Positions 35,716-44,807 of a stretch of 64,000 nucleotides of DNA are shown here, piece by piece. The notes beneath the pieces were generated by a model, which worked only from the letters and a program-made list of their open reading frames with translations, ran no database searches and had not been told where the DNA came from. The stretch is taken from positions 50,665 to 114,664 of the forward strand of contig NZ_JPRM01000007.1 in the NCBI RefSeq assembly GCF_000737695.1. Direction: 5' to 3'. Both the position numbers and the translations under genes were made by a program. Every line of letters starts with the position of its first letter. Position 1 is the stretch's first letter. The DNA comes from Flavobacterium hydatis (lineage in GTDB: Bacteria > Bacteroidota > Bacteroidia > Flavobacteriales > Flavobacteriaceae).

Positions 35716-36879
35716 TTAATGATGATCGTGCTCTTCAACAGCCTGACCAATAAATAATGCTGAAAGCAATGTAAATACATACGCTTGCAAAGCAGCAACC
35801 AACATTTCTAATACGCTCATGAACAATACGAATGCTCCAGCAACTGGCCCGATAGCAATACTTTTGAAAATGAAGATCAAAGAAACTAAACTCAAGATAA
35901 TAATGTGTCCAGCAGTGATGTTTGCGAATAAACGAATCATCAATGCAAATGGCTTAGTAAGCATTCCTATAATTTCTACAGGAATCATAATTGGAGCCAA
36001 CCACACAGGAACTCCTGGTGTATTAAAAATATGTCCCCAGTAATTTTTGTTTCCGCTTAAAGTTGTAACTACGAAAGTAATAAATGCCATTACAAATGTA
36101 AAATAGATATTACCTGTTAAGTTTGAACTAAATGGGAAGAAAGGAATTAATCCGATTAAGTTGTTAATCCAGATAAAGAAGAAAATTGTTAAAAGGTATG
36201 GCATATATTTTCCAGCCTTTTTTGCACCAATATTTGGAACAGCAATCTCATCTCTAACGTACGTAACTAGTGGCTCTAAAAATCCAGCTAATCCTTTTGG
36301 CGCATTTGGGTTTTTCTTATAAGATCTTGCTACTGCAAAAAATAAGAAAAACAAAACAATTGCAGACATTAACATAGAGAAAACATTCTTAGTGATAGAA
36401 AAATCTAAAGGTCTTGCATCAAAAGCAAAAGCACCATTATCTCTTTCTTCATTTGTCATTTGTTCAAATTTGTCTGCATAAAAAACAACTTCTTTATAAC
36501 GAACTAATTTTTGTCCATTGATATCTACAACATGTTCTCCTGTATTATCATGATGAAATTCTTTTGAAGAAAAAATTTCCAATCCATTATTTGTCCATAA
36601 AATAACTGGAAGACTCAAAGAAATAGGATGACCATCCCAATCAGCGATATGAAAATCATGCGAATCTCCAATGTGTGAATTAATTAATTCACTTGCATTG
36701 AATTCTTTTTCTATTTCGTGACCAACACTTTCTTTGTGACCGCTTGCTTCTACTGTCTCAACAACGTTTTCGTGTTTAACGGAAGCGCTATCAACAGAAG
36801 TAGATGCGTAATTTATCGACGAAGAAAAGGCTAATAAAGTAACTAATAAGTACTGAACTGGTTTATTTGAAAATATCAT
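35716..36879 (-). CDS. atpB: F1Fo ATP synthase a subunit with long N-terminal extension
   Basis: A 387-residue subunit, larger than the usual 240-270. The C-terminal 240 residues carry the a-subunit helices, including the essential Arg in LTKPFALMIRLFANITAGH and a C-terminal helix AALQAYVFTLLSALFIGQAV. The first about 150 residues include a signal-like segment (LLVTLLAFSSSINYA) and a His/Glu-rich periplasmic domain, as is usual for atpB of Bacteroidota. It is the first F0 gene of the operon. Confidence 0.95.
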   Translation of the reverse strand: MIFSNKPVQYLLVTLLAFSSSINYASTSVDSASVKHENVVETVEASGHKESVGHEIEKEFNASELINSHIGDSHDFHIADWDGHPISLSLPVILWTNNGLEIFSSKEFHHDNTGEHVVDINGQKLVRYKEVVFYADKFEQMTNEERDNGAFAFDARPLDFSITKNVFSMLMSAIVLFFLFFAVARSYKKNPNAPKGLAGFLEPLVTYVRDEIAVPNIGAKKAGKYMPYLLTIFFFIWINNLIGLIPFFPFSSNLTGNIYFTFVMAFITFVVTTLSGNKNYWGHIFNTPGVPVWLAPIMIPVEIIGMLTKPFALMIRLFANITAGHIIILSLVSLIFIFKSIAIGPVAGAFVLFMSVLEMLVAALQAYVFTLLSALFIGQAVEEHDHH

Positions 36880-36920
36880 TATTAAATCTTTATCTAATTT
36901 TAGGTTCCAAAAATTTTTTG

Positions 36921-36928
36921 CAAAGGTA
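36921..36928 (-). promoter_or_regulatory. Promoter -7 element (TACCTTTG) for the atp operon
   Basis: A match to TAnnTTTG on the - strand, 42 nt before the atpB start, within the 133-bp gap between the AtpZ-side genes and atpB. No clear -33 partner. It suggests that atpB-E-F-H-A-G can be transcribed separately from the genes upstream. Confidence 0.5.
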
Positions 36929-37012
36929 CATTTTAAATTGAAAATTGAAAATTTATAGATGTAATTTTTAAAATTACATTTTTATTTATCAATTCATCTA
37001 ATAATGAAGTGG

Positions 37013-37396
37013 TTAACTTTTATTTATTAGGCGAACTGTAGAATATGTTTCAAAAATCAAAAATAAAAAATAAGGTATAAAAAACGCACCCAAGTCAATT
37101 ATTGGGTCTTTAACATGTGCTTTTATTAGCGGGATTAAGAAAATGATGGCTAACATCATTCTAAAAAAACTTGCTCCAAGAAAAGCAAAACCTGTATAAG
37201 TTGAGAAATTTTTATTGACAAAAATTAAAAACAGGTAGACTAAAAATGTAGCTAAAATATTAAAAATATAAATACTCCACACGGAGTAAAAAAAAACTAA
37301 TTTTTCTGAAAGTGATTGCATGACAAAATATTGCGTGACAAACAATACAATCGTAAAGGGAATAAAATACTTAAGAAAATCAACAATTCTATTCAT
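37013..37396 (-). CDS. Four-helix membrane protein next to the ATP synthase operon
   Basis: A 127-residue protein with four hydrophobic helices (about 10-28, 38-60, 70-92, 100-122), first gene upstream of atpB. It overlaps the AtpZ gene by 1 bp. By position and layout it is an AtpI-like candidate (ring assembly or Mg2+ supply), but the sequence is not clearly AtpI; it looks like the DUF6168 family of flavobacteria. Confidence 0.65.
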   Translation of the reverse strand: MNRIVDFLKYFIPFTIVLFVTQYFVMQSLSEKLVFFYSVWSIYIFNILATFLVYLFLIFVNKNFSTYTGFAFLGASFFRMMLAIIFLIPLIKAHVKDPIIDLGAFFIPYFLFLIFETYSTVRLINKS

Positions 37397-37626
37397 TATT
37401 TATTTAAATTTTTAACTTGTCGTATGACGTTATAAAGTGCTAAGAAAACCGAAAACAAAGATAAAACGATTGTCCATAAAGAACCACCGTTTGAATATTT
37501 TTCATCTAACCAAATACCCAGATAAGAAAATAAAAATATAATTACTCCCATCTGTATAGGAATGTTAATAAGTCCTATCCATTTATTATTTGGTTGGTTA
37601 TCATTTTTTGGTTCCTTGTCCGTCAT
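37396..37626 (-). CDS. AtpZ/AtpI family protein
   Basis: A 76-residue protein with two membrane helices: IGLINIPIQMGVIIFLFSYLG, a polar turn LDEKYSNGGSLW, then TIVLSLFSVFLALYNVIRQV. This hairpin with a YSNG-type turn and a C-terminal YNVIRQVK is the AtpZ pattern. AtpZ and AtpI help c-ring assembly. Its 5' end overlaps the bactofilin gene by 26 bp, tying the cytoskeletal gene to the ATP synthase genes. Confidence 0.8.
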   Translation of the reverse strand: MTDKEPKNDNQPNNKWIGLINIPIQMGVIIFLFSYLGIWLDEKYSNGGSLWTIVLSLFSVFLALYNVIRQVKNLNK

Positions 37627-37996
37627 TTATTTCAGTTTTAAAATCTGTTGCCATTATACATGTCGCACTAAAATCAGCACCAGGTTCTACCGATAATTTT
37701 CCTATAGTTACTTCACCTGTAATTTTGGCTGTTGCTTTTACGTTTAAAAGTTCAGCAACTTTAATTTTTCCTGTAAATTCTCCCTCGATATCAGCATTTT
37801 GACAAATGATATCTCCTTTAACTTTGCTTGCTGGTCCTATTACAATTTTTCCTTTTGATGTAAAATTCCCTATTAATTCACCATCTAATCTAAAATCGGC
37901 TAGCGATGTAATATCTCCTGTTATTATAGTTCCTTCGACTATTCTATTTGTTTTTCCTAAGTGCTCTGTGCTAAATTTTGGTGCTTTATTAAACAT
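37601..37996 (-). CDS. Bactofilin family cytoskeletal protein
   Basis: A 131-residue polymer-forming protein with a right-handed beta-helix: VEGTIITGDITSLADFRLDG, GNFTSKGKIVIGPASKVKGD, a IEGEFTGKIKVAELL stretch and VKATAKITGEVTIGKL. It has a short unstructured N-terminus and C-terminus. Bactofilins form filaments near the membrane and affect cell shape or the placement of envelope machines. It lies between porW and atpZ. Confidence 0.92.
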   Translation of the reverse strand: MFNKAPKFSTEHLGKTNRIVEGTIITGDITSLADFRLDGELIGNFTSKGKIVIGPASKVKGDIICQNADIEGEFTGKIKVAELLNVKATAKITGEVTIGKLSVEPGADFSATCIMATDFKTEINDGQGTKK

Positions 37997-37998
37997 GA

Positions 37999-40617
37999 TT
38001 ACGGGGTTTTAGGCGCTAAATAAGCTTCTAAATTTTTATTAATTTGTACTATACTATAATTATCACTTGATATTATTACTGCAGGATATTCTATCAAGTT
38101 ATATTTTTTATTTTCTTTTAAAACTTTGGCAACATCATTTGCATAAACTTCCGATTTTATACCGTGAATGGTAACAAATCCTGAATCTAAATCGTATTTA
38201 TCGAAAGAAAAAGTTAGTTTCTGGAAGTTTTCATCTACTAAGAATTTTTTAATAACTTCCTCTATTTTTTTCCTTGCTTTCTCATCCTGAATACCAATTT
38301 TATACAAAATTTTCCAATTTTTTGTATCTGTTGTGGTAAATACACGCTTCTCTAAAAACGGAATTTGATTTGTTAAAATATCCTGTGCTTTTTTTCCTTC
38401 TTCGCTATTTGGATAATTATCGACTACGTTTTCTATCGCTTTTTTATAAGCAACCAATCCTTTTGCTTTTCCTAAAGTATTTGCTTTTAATAACTCATAT
38501 TTCGATACAATTTCATCACCTGAATATTGATTAATCAAATTATCAATGTTACTTAGGACTTCTCCATATTTCTCTTCCTGAAATAATTTATACCATTTCT
38601 GGTATTCTTTATCAGGCGCTTTACTTGCTGACTCTTCATCTAAGCCGTTGTTATTTATGATTTGTGCATAGCGTGAATTTGGATAACGTGCAGAAATATC
38701 ATTTTTAACCGCCGCAGCTTTTGCTGGATTTGTTATCTCATAAATTTTGTACAGATTATACATCGATGGTAAAATCAATTTTTCTTCAGGATTATTCTGT
38801 AACAATTGCTCTAACTTATTGCTAGCCAATTCATACTCTTTAAATTTCTCTTTATAGATAATCCCTAATTGATAGTATGAAAAATCGCGTTCCTTAACAA
38901 TACTATCTATTGCAGGTTTGTTTTTTAGAAGTTGTTTTTCGTAAAAATCTGTAGTATACTTTTCGACTATCGCTTCAGTTTTAATAGAATCATTTGCAAC
39001 TACATCTGTTGATTTATCATCATCTGTAGTCATATTTGGTTTGTTAGATGGTAATCTCCAATTACTATTTAAAACTCTGTTTCCCCATAATTTTTTAAAC
39101 TGTAATTTTCCGTAAGCTACTGTAGATGGGTTGTAGAAATAAAAATTACTAGCAACTTCATTTCCTGTTGGTGGTGTAGGAACTCCACTTTTTTCAGGGG
39201 TTCCTGGTACAGCGCCTGTTGGAGTTACTGTTTCCAGACCTCCTCCTCCCGTGTTTAGCGCAATATTAGCCAATTTCTGTTTTTGTTTTTCTGCAAGAAT
39301 TCGTTTAGCTTCGTCTTCCTTTTTTATTTTGGCAATATAATCTCTAAAATATTTTACTCTGGCTGAATCCGAAAGTCCAACTACTGTTATAATACTATCA
39401 TTACGTTTTGCAATACCTTCGTATTTTATTACGTCATCCAAATTTTTTCGTGTTTTTTGGATATAAACAAACTCTCTTGTTTTAGGATCCATTTTTACCA
39501 AAGTACTATCATAATACTTCGCCGCCATTGTATAACTGGCTTTCTTAAAGAACATATTCCCAATGTTTCGATAAGTTGATGCTACTAAATAAGGATCTTG
39601 AGATTTTCTTTTTAATGAAGAATTATAAAATTCTAATGCCGATTTTTCATTTTTTCGTTTATCATAGAAAACTCCCATTTCATAATAAATCACATCCAGA
39701 AATGGTCTATTTTCTCTATCGGCGATTAATTTATTATATGTTTTGATAAAAACAGTACTATCTCCGGTTTGATAATCGAACAACTGAGCTTTTTTTGCGT
39801 AAGCATGTATTACATACTTTCGCTCTGCTCTTCTGTTCATATCAATTACCGATTGATAAAAATAAAGCGCACTATCTCTCTTTTTTGTTTCCTGATATAA
39901 TTGCCCTAAAATAAAACGGTATCTAGATCTTTCAGGATTTCTTTTTGTAAATTCTTCGGCAATTTTAAGTTTTGTAATTGCGCTGTCTTTTTCTTCTAAA
40001 TTAATAAAAGCTTCTGCTAATAAAGCATTTGCATCGGCATATACTTGTTTTTTTAATTTAACTCCTTTTATTAATTTATAAATGTTTTTTATAACCAACT
40101 CATCATTACCTAAGCGCATATTGGTTTTCTCTCGCCAGATTCTCGCTGTATTAATATTGCTACTTGTTGGGTATTTGTATAAAATATAATTAAAAGCATC
40201 TAAGGCTGGTAAAAATCTCTGATCATAATAACGAGCCTGACCAAGCATTAGGTATGCTTCATCTATCTGGCTATTTTTTTCCCGACCTCCAATATTCATC
40301 GAATGTTTTTGAATAGCCTTGGTAGCTTTTGTCTCAGCAAGTTCAAAATCAGCATTTTTAGCTTTTGCTTCATCTGAATTCCCTTCATCGATTTGCATTC
40401 TTTCTATAGGCAATAATTTCCAGAAATTATCTTTATAATTGGCCTCTATAGCTTTCATGCCTTTATCAAAACCTACTTGTCCGTTGTATAATATATTATA
40501 CTTTGTACTCAAAGCATGAGAATTTCTTGCTAAAAATGTATCTCTTTTGGTAGAACAAGCTATCAAAAGAGAAAAAAATAAGAGCAGAAATATGTATTTA
40601 AGTCGATTGTTTTTCAA
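37999..40617 (-). CDS. porW: Type IX secretion system lipoprotein PorW/SprE
   Basis: An 872-residue TPR lipoprotein (lipobox LLIAC, Cys21). The N-terminal STKRDTFLARNSHALSTKYNILYNGQ is characteristic of SprE/PorW proteins, followed by many TPRs (residues about 100-430 and 560-760). A Pro/Gly-rich low-complexity linker lies near 450-490 (TGGGGLETVTPTGAVPGTPE). In the family it links the outer-membrane translocon with the PorK/L/M/N motor and is needed for protein secretion and gliding. It is followed by the bactofilin gene after 2 bp, so both are in one operon. Confidence 0.88.
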   Translation of the reverse strand: MKNNRLKYIFLLLFFSLLIACSTKRDTFLARNSHALSTKYNILYNGQVGFDKGMKAIEANYKDNFWKLLPIERMQIDEGNSDEAKAKNADFELAETKATKAIQKHSMNIGGREKNSQIDEAYLMLGQARYYDQRFLPALDAFNYILYKYPTSSNINTARIWREKTNMRLGNDELVIKNIYKLIKGVKLKKQVYADANALLAEAFINLEEKDSAITKLKIAEEFTKRNPERSRYRFILGQLYQETKKRDSALYFYQSVIDMNRRAERKYVIHAYAKKAQLFDYQTGDSTVFIKTYNKLIADRENRPFLDVIYYEMGVFYDKRKNEKSALEFYNSSLKRKSQDPYLVASTYRNIGNMFFKKASYTMAAKYYDSTLVKMDPKTREFVYIQKTRKNLDDVIKYEGIAKRNDSIITVVGLSDSARVKYFRDYIAKIKKEDEAKRILAEKQKQKLANIALNTGGGGLETVTPTGAVPGTPEKSGVPTPPTGNEVASNFYFYNPSTVAYGKLQFKKLWGNRVLNSNWRLPSNKPNMTTDDDKSTDVVANDSIKTEAIVEKYTTDFYEKQLLKNKPAIDSIVKERDFSYYQLGIIYKEKFKEYELASNKLEQLLQNNPEEKLILPSMYNLYKIYEITNPAKAAAVKNDISARYPNSRYAQIINNNGLDEESASKAPDKEYQKWYKLFQEEKYGEVLSNIDNLINQYSGDEIVSKYELLKANTLGKAKGLVAYKKAIENVVDNYPNSEEGKKAQDILTNQIPFLEKRVFTTTDTKNWKILYKIGIQDEKARKKIEEVIKKFLVDENFQKLTFSFDKYDLDSGFVTIHGIKSEVYANDVAKVLKENKKYNLIEYPAVIISSDNYSIVQINKNLEAYLAPKTP

Positions 40618-40643
40618 TGGGAAACATTTTTAACATTTAACAT

Positions 40644-40660
40644 CTAAAAAAGTTTTTTAG
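40644..40660 (-). terminator. Weak palindrome after the DUF5687 ABC pair
   Basis: CTAAAAAAGTTTTTTAG at 40644-40660 is a perfect 17-nt palindrome (odd centre), between the ABC ATPase stop and the porW start on the - strand. Its stem is AT-only, so it is a poor terminator. Confidence 0.3.
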
Positions 40661-40704
40661 TATAATAACTGGTAAAAATACGCTTCTTTTTGAGATATTT
40701 ATAT

Positions 40705-41400
40705 TTAAATGGCAAAAAACGATTCCAGTTCTTGAAGTGTTTCTCTAGAAGTTTGAATATCTTTCACAATTTCACCTTTATTTAAGGCAACAATTCGGTC
40801 GCAAACTTCAACAGTATGCTGTAAATCGTGACTCGAAACTAAAATTGTAACATTCGGATTATCAGCTAGTTCTTTTATTGTTTTTTTTAATCTACTTACA
40901 GTTGTTGGGTCTAAATTAGCAAATGGTTCGTCTAAAATAATCACTTCTGGATTGCCAATAAGTGTAGATATAATTCCTACTTTTTTTTGATTTCCTTTGG
41001 ACAAATCTCGCAGATATTTTTTGTTTTTAAGAATTTCTCCATTAAAAAATTCCTCATGCTTGAGTAATAATGCATCAATGTCTGCTTTATTTTGTCCTCG
41101 TAAATCTCCTACAAAATAAAAATACTCTTCGGGAGTTAAATATCCTATCAAAAAGCTTTCATCTAAAAAAGATCCTGTAAAAGTTTTCCAGGTTTCTTCA
41201 TTATTTACCTGGATAGAATTTGTTGTAATATTTCCTGTAGATGGATGAATTAAATCTAGTAGCAAACTAAAAAAAGTAGTTTTGCCTGCTCCATTATTTC
41301 CTACCAATCCGAAACTTTGCCCTTTTGGGATTTCAAGATTATCTATTTTTAAAACTGTTGTTCCGTTATATATTTTTGAAAGTTTATTTACTTGTATCAT
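40705..41400 (-). CDS. ABC transporter ATP-binding protein
   Basis: A 231-residue ATPase. It has Walker A GLVGNNGAGKTTFFSLL (GNNGAGKT at 34-41), a signature-like LRDLSKGNQKKVGI, Walker B VIILDEPFANLD and H-loop TILVSSHDLQHT. It pairs with the DUF5687 membrane protein immediately upstream (80-bp gap), a pairing I recall as typical of flavobacteria. Substrate unknown. Confidence 0.9.
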   Translation of the reverse strand: MIQVNKLSKIYNGTTVLKIDNLEIPKGQSFGLVGNNGAGKTTFFSLLLDLIHPSTGNITTNSIQVNNEETWKTFTGSFLDESFLIGYLTPEEYFYFVGDLRGQNKADIDALLLKHEEFFNGEILKNKKYLRDLSKGNQKKVGIISTLIGNPEVIILDEPFANLDPTTVSRLKKTIKELADNPNVTILVSSHDLQHTVEVCDRIVALNKGEIVKDIQTSRETLQELESFFAI

Positions 41401-41480
41401 AGTGTAATTTTAGATTGTTGATTTTAGATTACATCAATTGAAGTTAATTATCTAATTGACACATTTTCCTAATTAATGAA

Positions 41481-42944
41481 TTAATTCTTTTGTTTATAAG
41501 CACTTATAGTAGAATATTTTTCGATTTTATATCTTTTTTCGATTAGTAAAAAGACTTTATCCTTAAAAGCAAAACCTATTATTCCTGCTAAAGCAACTAA
41601 TGCTAACCCAATATTTGGGTTTCCAAACCAAAGACCAATCCAATATAATCCTAATGGCAACAGCATTTTAGGTAATGTAAGAAGCATTGTGTTTACATTG
41701 AAAGCTTTTTTATCTCCAAATGCTCCACTTGTAGTTGTTAAATCGATTGGTGTTTTTGTAAATGCTCCTCCCAGAAGTACTAAATGTGAATTAACACCAA
41801 TATTATAAATAGCTCCAACAACAATTGTGAGATACACTTTCCATCCAAAATAAAGGTAAAATGAAGCAATAATCGTCGATATAATAGTTGCAATAACTAT
41901 TAACCACCATTTAGAAGTGATATAGCCTTTATAAGGTATGTTTTGGGTCATCATAAGTTGATAATACGAACTGTCCCAACTTGGTACGAATTGTCCGAAA
42001 GTAAAAAGGAATCCTCCTGATACAAAAATACCTGCTAAAATTTGCATTACTGGCGGCTGGTGCGTACTTGCATTAAAAAAAAGTAATCCATAAAGCAAAA
42101 AGATAAAGCTCATAATAATTGTCATTCTAGACCTTTTATTTCTCCTTATAAGTTTAATATCGTTTTTAAGAAATGTACCTAAAGTCCCAAATTGATTAAG
42201 CCAAGTTAGATTTTCGGTGGTAGCAATATCATGTTTAGTCGAAAGTCCTGCATCGAGATATAAATTTTCTTTAAAATAATTAAAGGTCATGTAATAAAGC
42301 CCTGCCAAAATTAAAATCGGGATAAGAAAAAGCCCTTTTATACTATAAAAACCATCAAAAAGAAAAACTGTATAATTTGTAATATCAAAAAAACCATAAT
42401 ATTGTAATCCTCCTAAAACAACAATTACGCCTAGGAAAATAGCAAACAATTTATCAATGTTACTTAATAAAATATTCAAGAAGTTATTAATATAAATTAA
42501 TGCTATTATGGTTAAATGCCAAAATATTACGCCCAAAATATCATATCCTTCTATTAATAATACTATCGTAAAAGGGATAAAAAAGAAGGCATGAATAATG
42601 TTGAAAAACGATAAAGCTGTTTTACCAAGTGAAAAATGAACAATAGTTTTCTTTTGGATTGCCAATGTTAATAACGGTTTGATATTAAGAACTGGAATGG
42701 CTTGCATTAAAAGTCGAATCACTAAATCGAATAAAAAGTAATAAATCAAGAACTTATTTATGGTTAATAACGGATCAAGATTCATCTCTTTAAGAACATA
42801 AAAAATACCTGTTCCCGCACCAATTAAAACAAGCGAAAAATAAATTGCCAAAAAACCTATTACGATTTTTAATGCGATATTAGCACCAAATGATGCCGAC
42901 CTTGAAAAGGATTTCCATTCGAGATAAATAAACTTTTTAATCAT
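41481..42944 (-). CDS. DUF5687 family ABC membrane subunit
   Basis: A 487-residue protein with about 11-12 helices. The start at 42944 (MIKKFIYLEWKSFSRSASFG) is preferred; the longer frame adds an unlikely leader. A cytoplasmic coupling segment ENLTWLNQFGTLGTFLKNDI with KLIRRNKRSRMTIIM lies mid-protein, and an internal helix pair matches the DUF5687 layout. It belongs with the ABC ATPase downstream; the substrate is unknown. Confidence 0.85.
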   Translation of the reverse strand: MIKKFIYLEWKSFSRSASFGANIALKIVIGFLAIYFSLVLIGAGTGIFYVLKEMNLDPLLTINKFLIYYFLFDLVIRLLMQAIPVLNIKPLLTLAIQKKTIVHFSLGKTALSFFNIIHAFFFIPFTIVLLIEGYDILGVIFWHLTIIALIYINNFLNILLSNIDKLFAIFLGVIVVLGGLQYYGFFDITNYTVFLFDGFYSIKGLFLIPILILAGLYYMTFNYFKENLYLDAGLSTKHDIATTENLTWLNQFGTLGTFLKNDIKLIRRNKRSRMTIIMSFIFLLYGLLFFNASTHQPPVMQILAGIFVSGGFLFTFGQFVPSWDSSYYQLMMTQNIPYKGYITSKWWLIVIATIISTIIASFYLYFGWKVYLTIVVGAIYNIGVNSHLVLLGGAFTKTPIDLTTTSGAFGDKKAFNVNTMLLTLPKMLLPLGLYWIGLWFGNPNIGLALVALAGIIGFAFKDKVFLLIEKRYKIEKYSTISAYKQKN

Positions 42945-43046
42945 TTTTTTTGGTTTAGTTTGATACGTAAGTATGTAAATGTAGGAAAACGTTACAAACA
43001 AAGTAAAATATTACTCTTTAATACCAATCATTTACTAGCTGTTTGC

Positions 43047-43054
43047 TATTTTTG
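43047..43054 (+). promoter_or_regulatory. Promoter -7 element (TATTTTTG) for the PaaE-like gene
   Basis: TAnnTTTG match ending 15 nt before the ATG at 43070. Also overlapped by an in-frame TTG that I reject as the start. Confidence 0.5.
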
Positions 43055-43069
43055 CAAAAAAATAATATC

Positions 43070-44122
43070 ATGCCTTCATTCCTAAAACTAATAATAAAAG
43101 AAGTAAAACGTGAAACTGCAACTGCTGTTTCGATACTTTTTAATGTTCCTGAAGAACTAAAATCTAACTATACTTTTATTGCAGGACAATATATCAACTT
43201 ACGATTAACACTAGATAATAAAGAGCTACGTCGTGCTTATTCTATTTGTTCATCTCCAGAAAGTGGTGAGTTACGCATTGCTGTAAAAGCTGTAAAAAAC
43301 GGTGTTTTTTCGCAATTTGCAACTACAAGACTTAAAGCTGGTGATGTACTAGAAGTGGGTAAACCCGAAGGTAAATTTACATTTGAGCCTGAACCAGAAA
43401 GACAAAAAAACTATGCAGCATTTGTTGCTGGAAGCGGAATAACTCCTGTACTTTCTATCTTAAAATCGGTTTTAAAAAGTGAACCAAAAAGCTCATTTGT
43501 ATTGGTTTACGGAAACAAAACTGTTGAAGACACTATCTTTCATCAAGAATTACACGATTTACAATTACAATATGTAGGGCGTTTATTTGTACATTATGTA
43601 TTTAGTCAAGCTAAAGTTGAAAATGCTTTGTTCGGTAGAATTGATAAATCGGCAGTAAATTTTGTGTTAAACAACAAACATAAAGAATTACAATTTGATA
43701 AATTCTATTTATGTGGTCCTGAAGAAATGATTAATACTGTTTCGGGAATCTTAAAAGAGAAAAACGTAAAAGAATCTGCTATAAAATTTGAGCTATTTAC
43801 TTCATCTACTCAAGAAAATAAAATTGATACTTCATTAGAAGGTCATTCAAAAATCACGGTTCTTGTTGATGATGAAGAAGTTTCTTTTGAAATGTCTCAA
43901 AAACAAACAATTCTTGATGCAGCTTTAAAACAAGGAATTGATGCACCTTATTCTTGCCAAGGCGGAATTTGCAGCAGCTGTCTTGCTCGTGTAACTTCGG
44001 GTACAGCAGAGATGAAAAAGAACTCTATCCTAACAGATAAAGAAATCGCAGACGGGTTAATTCTTACTTGCCAGGCACATCCTACATCTGAGTCTATTTA
44101 TGTAGATTACGATGACGTATAA
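43070..44122 (+). CDS. PaaE-like NAD(P)H ferredoxin oxidoreductase
   Basis: A 350-residue reductase with three domains in order. The FAD domain has RRAYSICSSP (flavin-binding RxYS). The NAD(P) domain has FVAGSGITPVLSILKS and YLCGPEEMI. The C-terminal plant-type [2Fe-2S] domain has PYSCQGGICSSC (three Cys) and LTCQAHP (fourth Cys). It is related to the electron-transfer subunit of phenylacetyl-CoA epoxidase, but no paaABCD genes are present, so it may reduce another oxygenase. It starts at 43070 and ends at a strong terminator. Confidence 0.88.
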   Translation: MPSFLKLIIKEVKRETATAVSILFNVPEELKSNYTFIAGQYINLRLTLDNKELRRAYSICSSPESGELRIAVKAVKNGVFSQFATTRLKAGDVLEVGKPEGKFTFEPEPERQKNYAAFVAGSGITPVLSILKSVLKSEPKSSFVLVYGNKTVEDTIFHQELHDLQLQYVGRLFVHYVFSQAKVENALFGRIDKSAVNFVLNNKHKELQFDKFYLCGPEEMINTVSGILKEKNVKESAIKFELFTSSTQENKIDTSLEGHSKITVLVDDEEVSFEMSQKQTILDAALKQGIDAPYSCQGGICSSCLARVTSGTAEMKKNSILTDKEIADGLILTCQAHPTSESIYVDYDDV

Positions 44123-44143
44123 AAAGATTAAATTCTAAATAAA

Positions 44144-44190
44144 AAAAATTCCAAACTCCAACTTTATAATTGGGATTTGGATTTTTTTTT
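44144..44190 (+). terminator. Terminator of the PaaE-like gene
   Basis: Inverted arms with a few mismatches (AAAAATTCCAAACTCCA against TGGGATTTGGATTTTTT) and a T-run of ten (44183-44192 region). The rest of 44191-44390 contains no recognisable gene. Confidence 0.7.
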
Positions 44191-44390
44191 TGTTTTACAA
44201 TTATGTTTACACTCGTTGTTTTGATAAGAATGTTTATTTATATCTGAAATAACAATAAAAACAAATTCTTATCAAAATATTGCCGAATTTTCATTAATTT
44301 AGTGGTGTTATTAAAGTAATCGCAATTTCATGTTTTATATGATTTGTAGAGCTAAATCAAATTTGTCAACACGTTTAAACATTAAATATC

Positions 44391-44807
44391 ATGACAATAC
44401 ATCACTACCTCCGTTTATCATTTATAGTAATTTTTGTAATAACAGCTCTTTTTTGTATCTACTTTATAATTAAAAAACATCAAAATAAAAAAGGTCCAAA
44501 ATTACTTACTGAAGAAAAATATAACTCCACAATGCTTGGGAAAATGACTGAAGTAACAGTTTCTGACCAAAGTATTTTTAATATCTGGCCATATATCAGT
44601 AAATTAAAAACTGCTAAAGTACTGTCGCACAAAATTAAAGAATCTCAATTGGTGCATAAAATCTACAGAAACTCAACTGAAGATTTTGAACACATTTTGC
44701 TGTCTACAGAAAAAGAAAATCATTTTGTTGTAATTGTTGCCAATAGAAACAAAAAGAAAACCATTGGCTATTTTCTTCAGGATGATCAAAATGGATTATA
44801 TGCTTAA
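44391..44807 (+). CDS. Small membrane-anchored protein, unknown function
   Basis: A 138-residue protein with one N-terminal helix (LRLSFIVIFVITALFCIYFII), a basic stop-transfer KKHQNKKG, and a soluble C-terminal domain of about 100 residues with mixed alpha/beta content. No motif recognised. Its 3' end overlaps the convergent GT9 gene by 12 bp. A 200-bp leader separates it from the preceding terminator. Confidence 0.65.
   Translation: MTIHHYLRLSFIVIFVITALFCIYFIIKKHQNKKGPKLLTEEKYNSTMLGKMTEVTVSDQSIFNIWPYISKLKTAKVLSHKIKESQLVHKIYRNSTEDFEHILLSTEKENHFVVIVANRNKKKTIGYFLQDDQNGLYA

Noticed and set aside
43070..44122. Phenylacetate degradation operon (paa)
   Set aside because: Only a PaaE-like reductase is present; no paaABCD or other paa genes lie near it.
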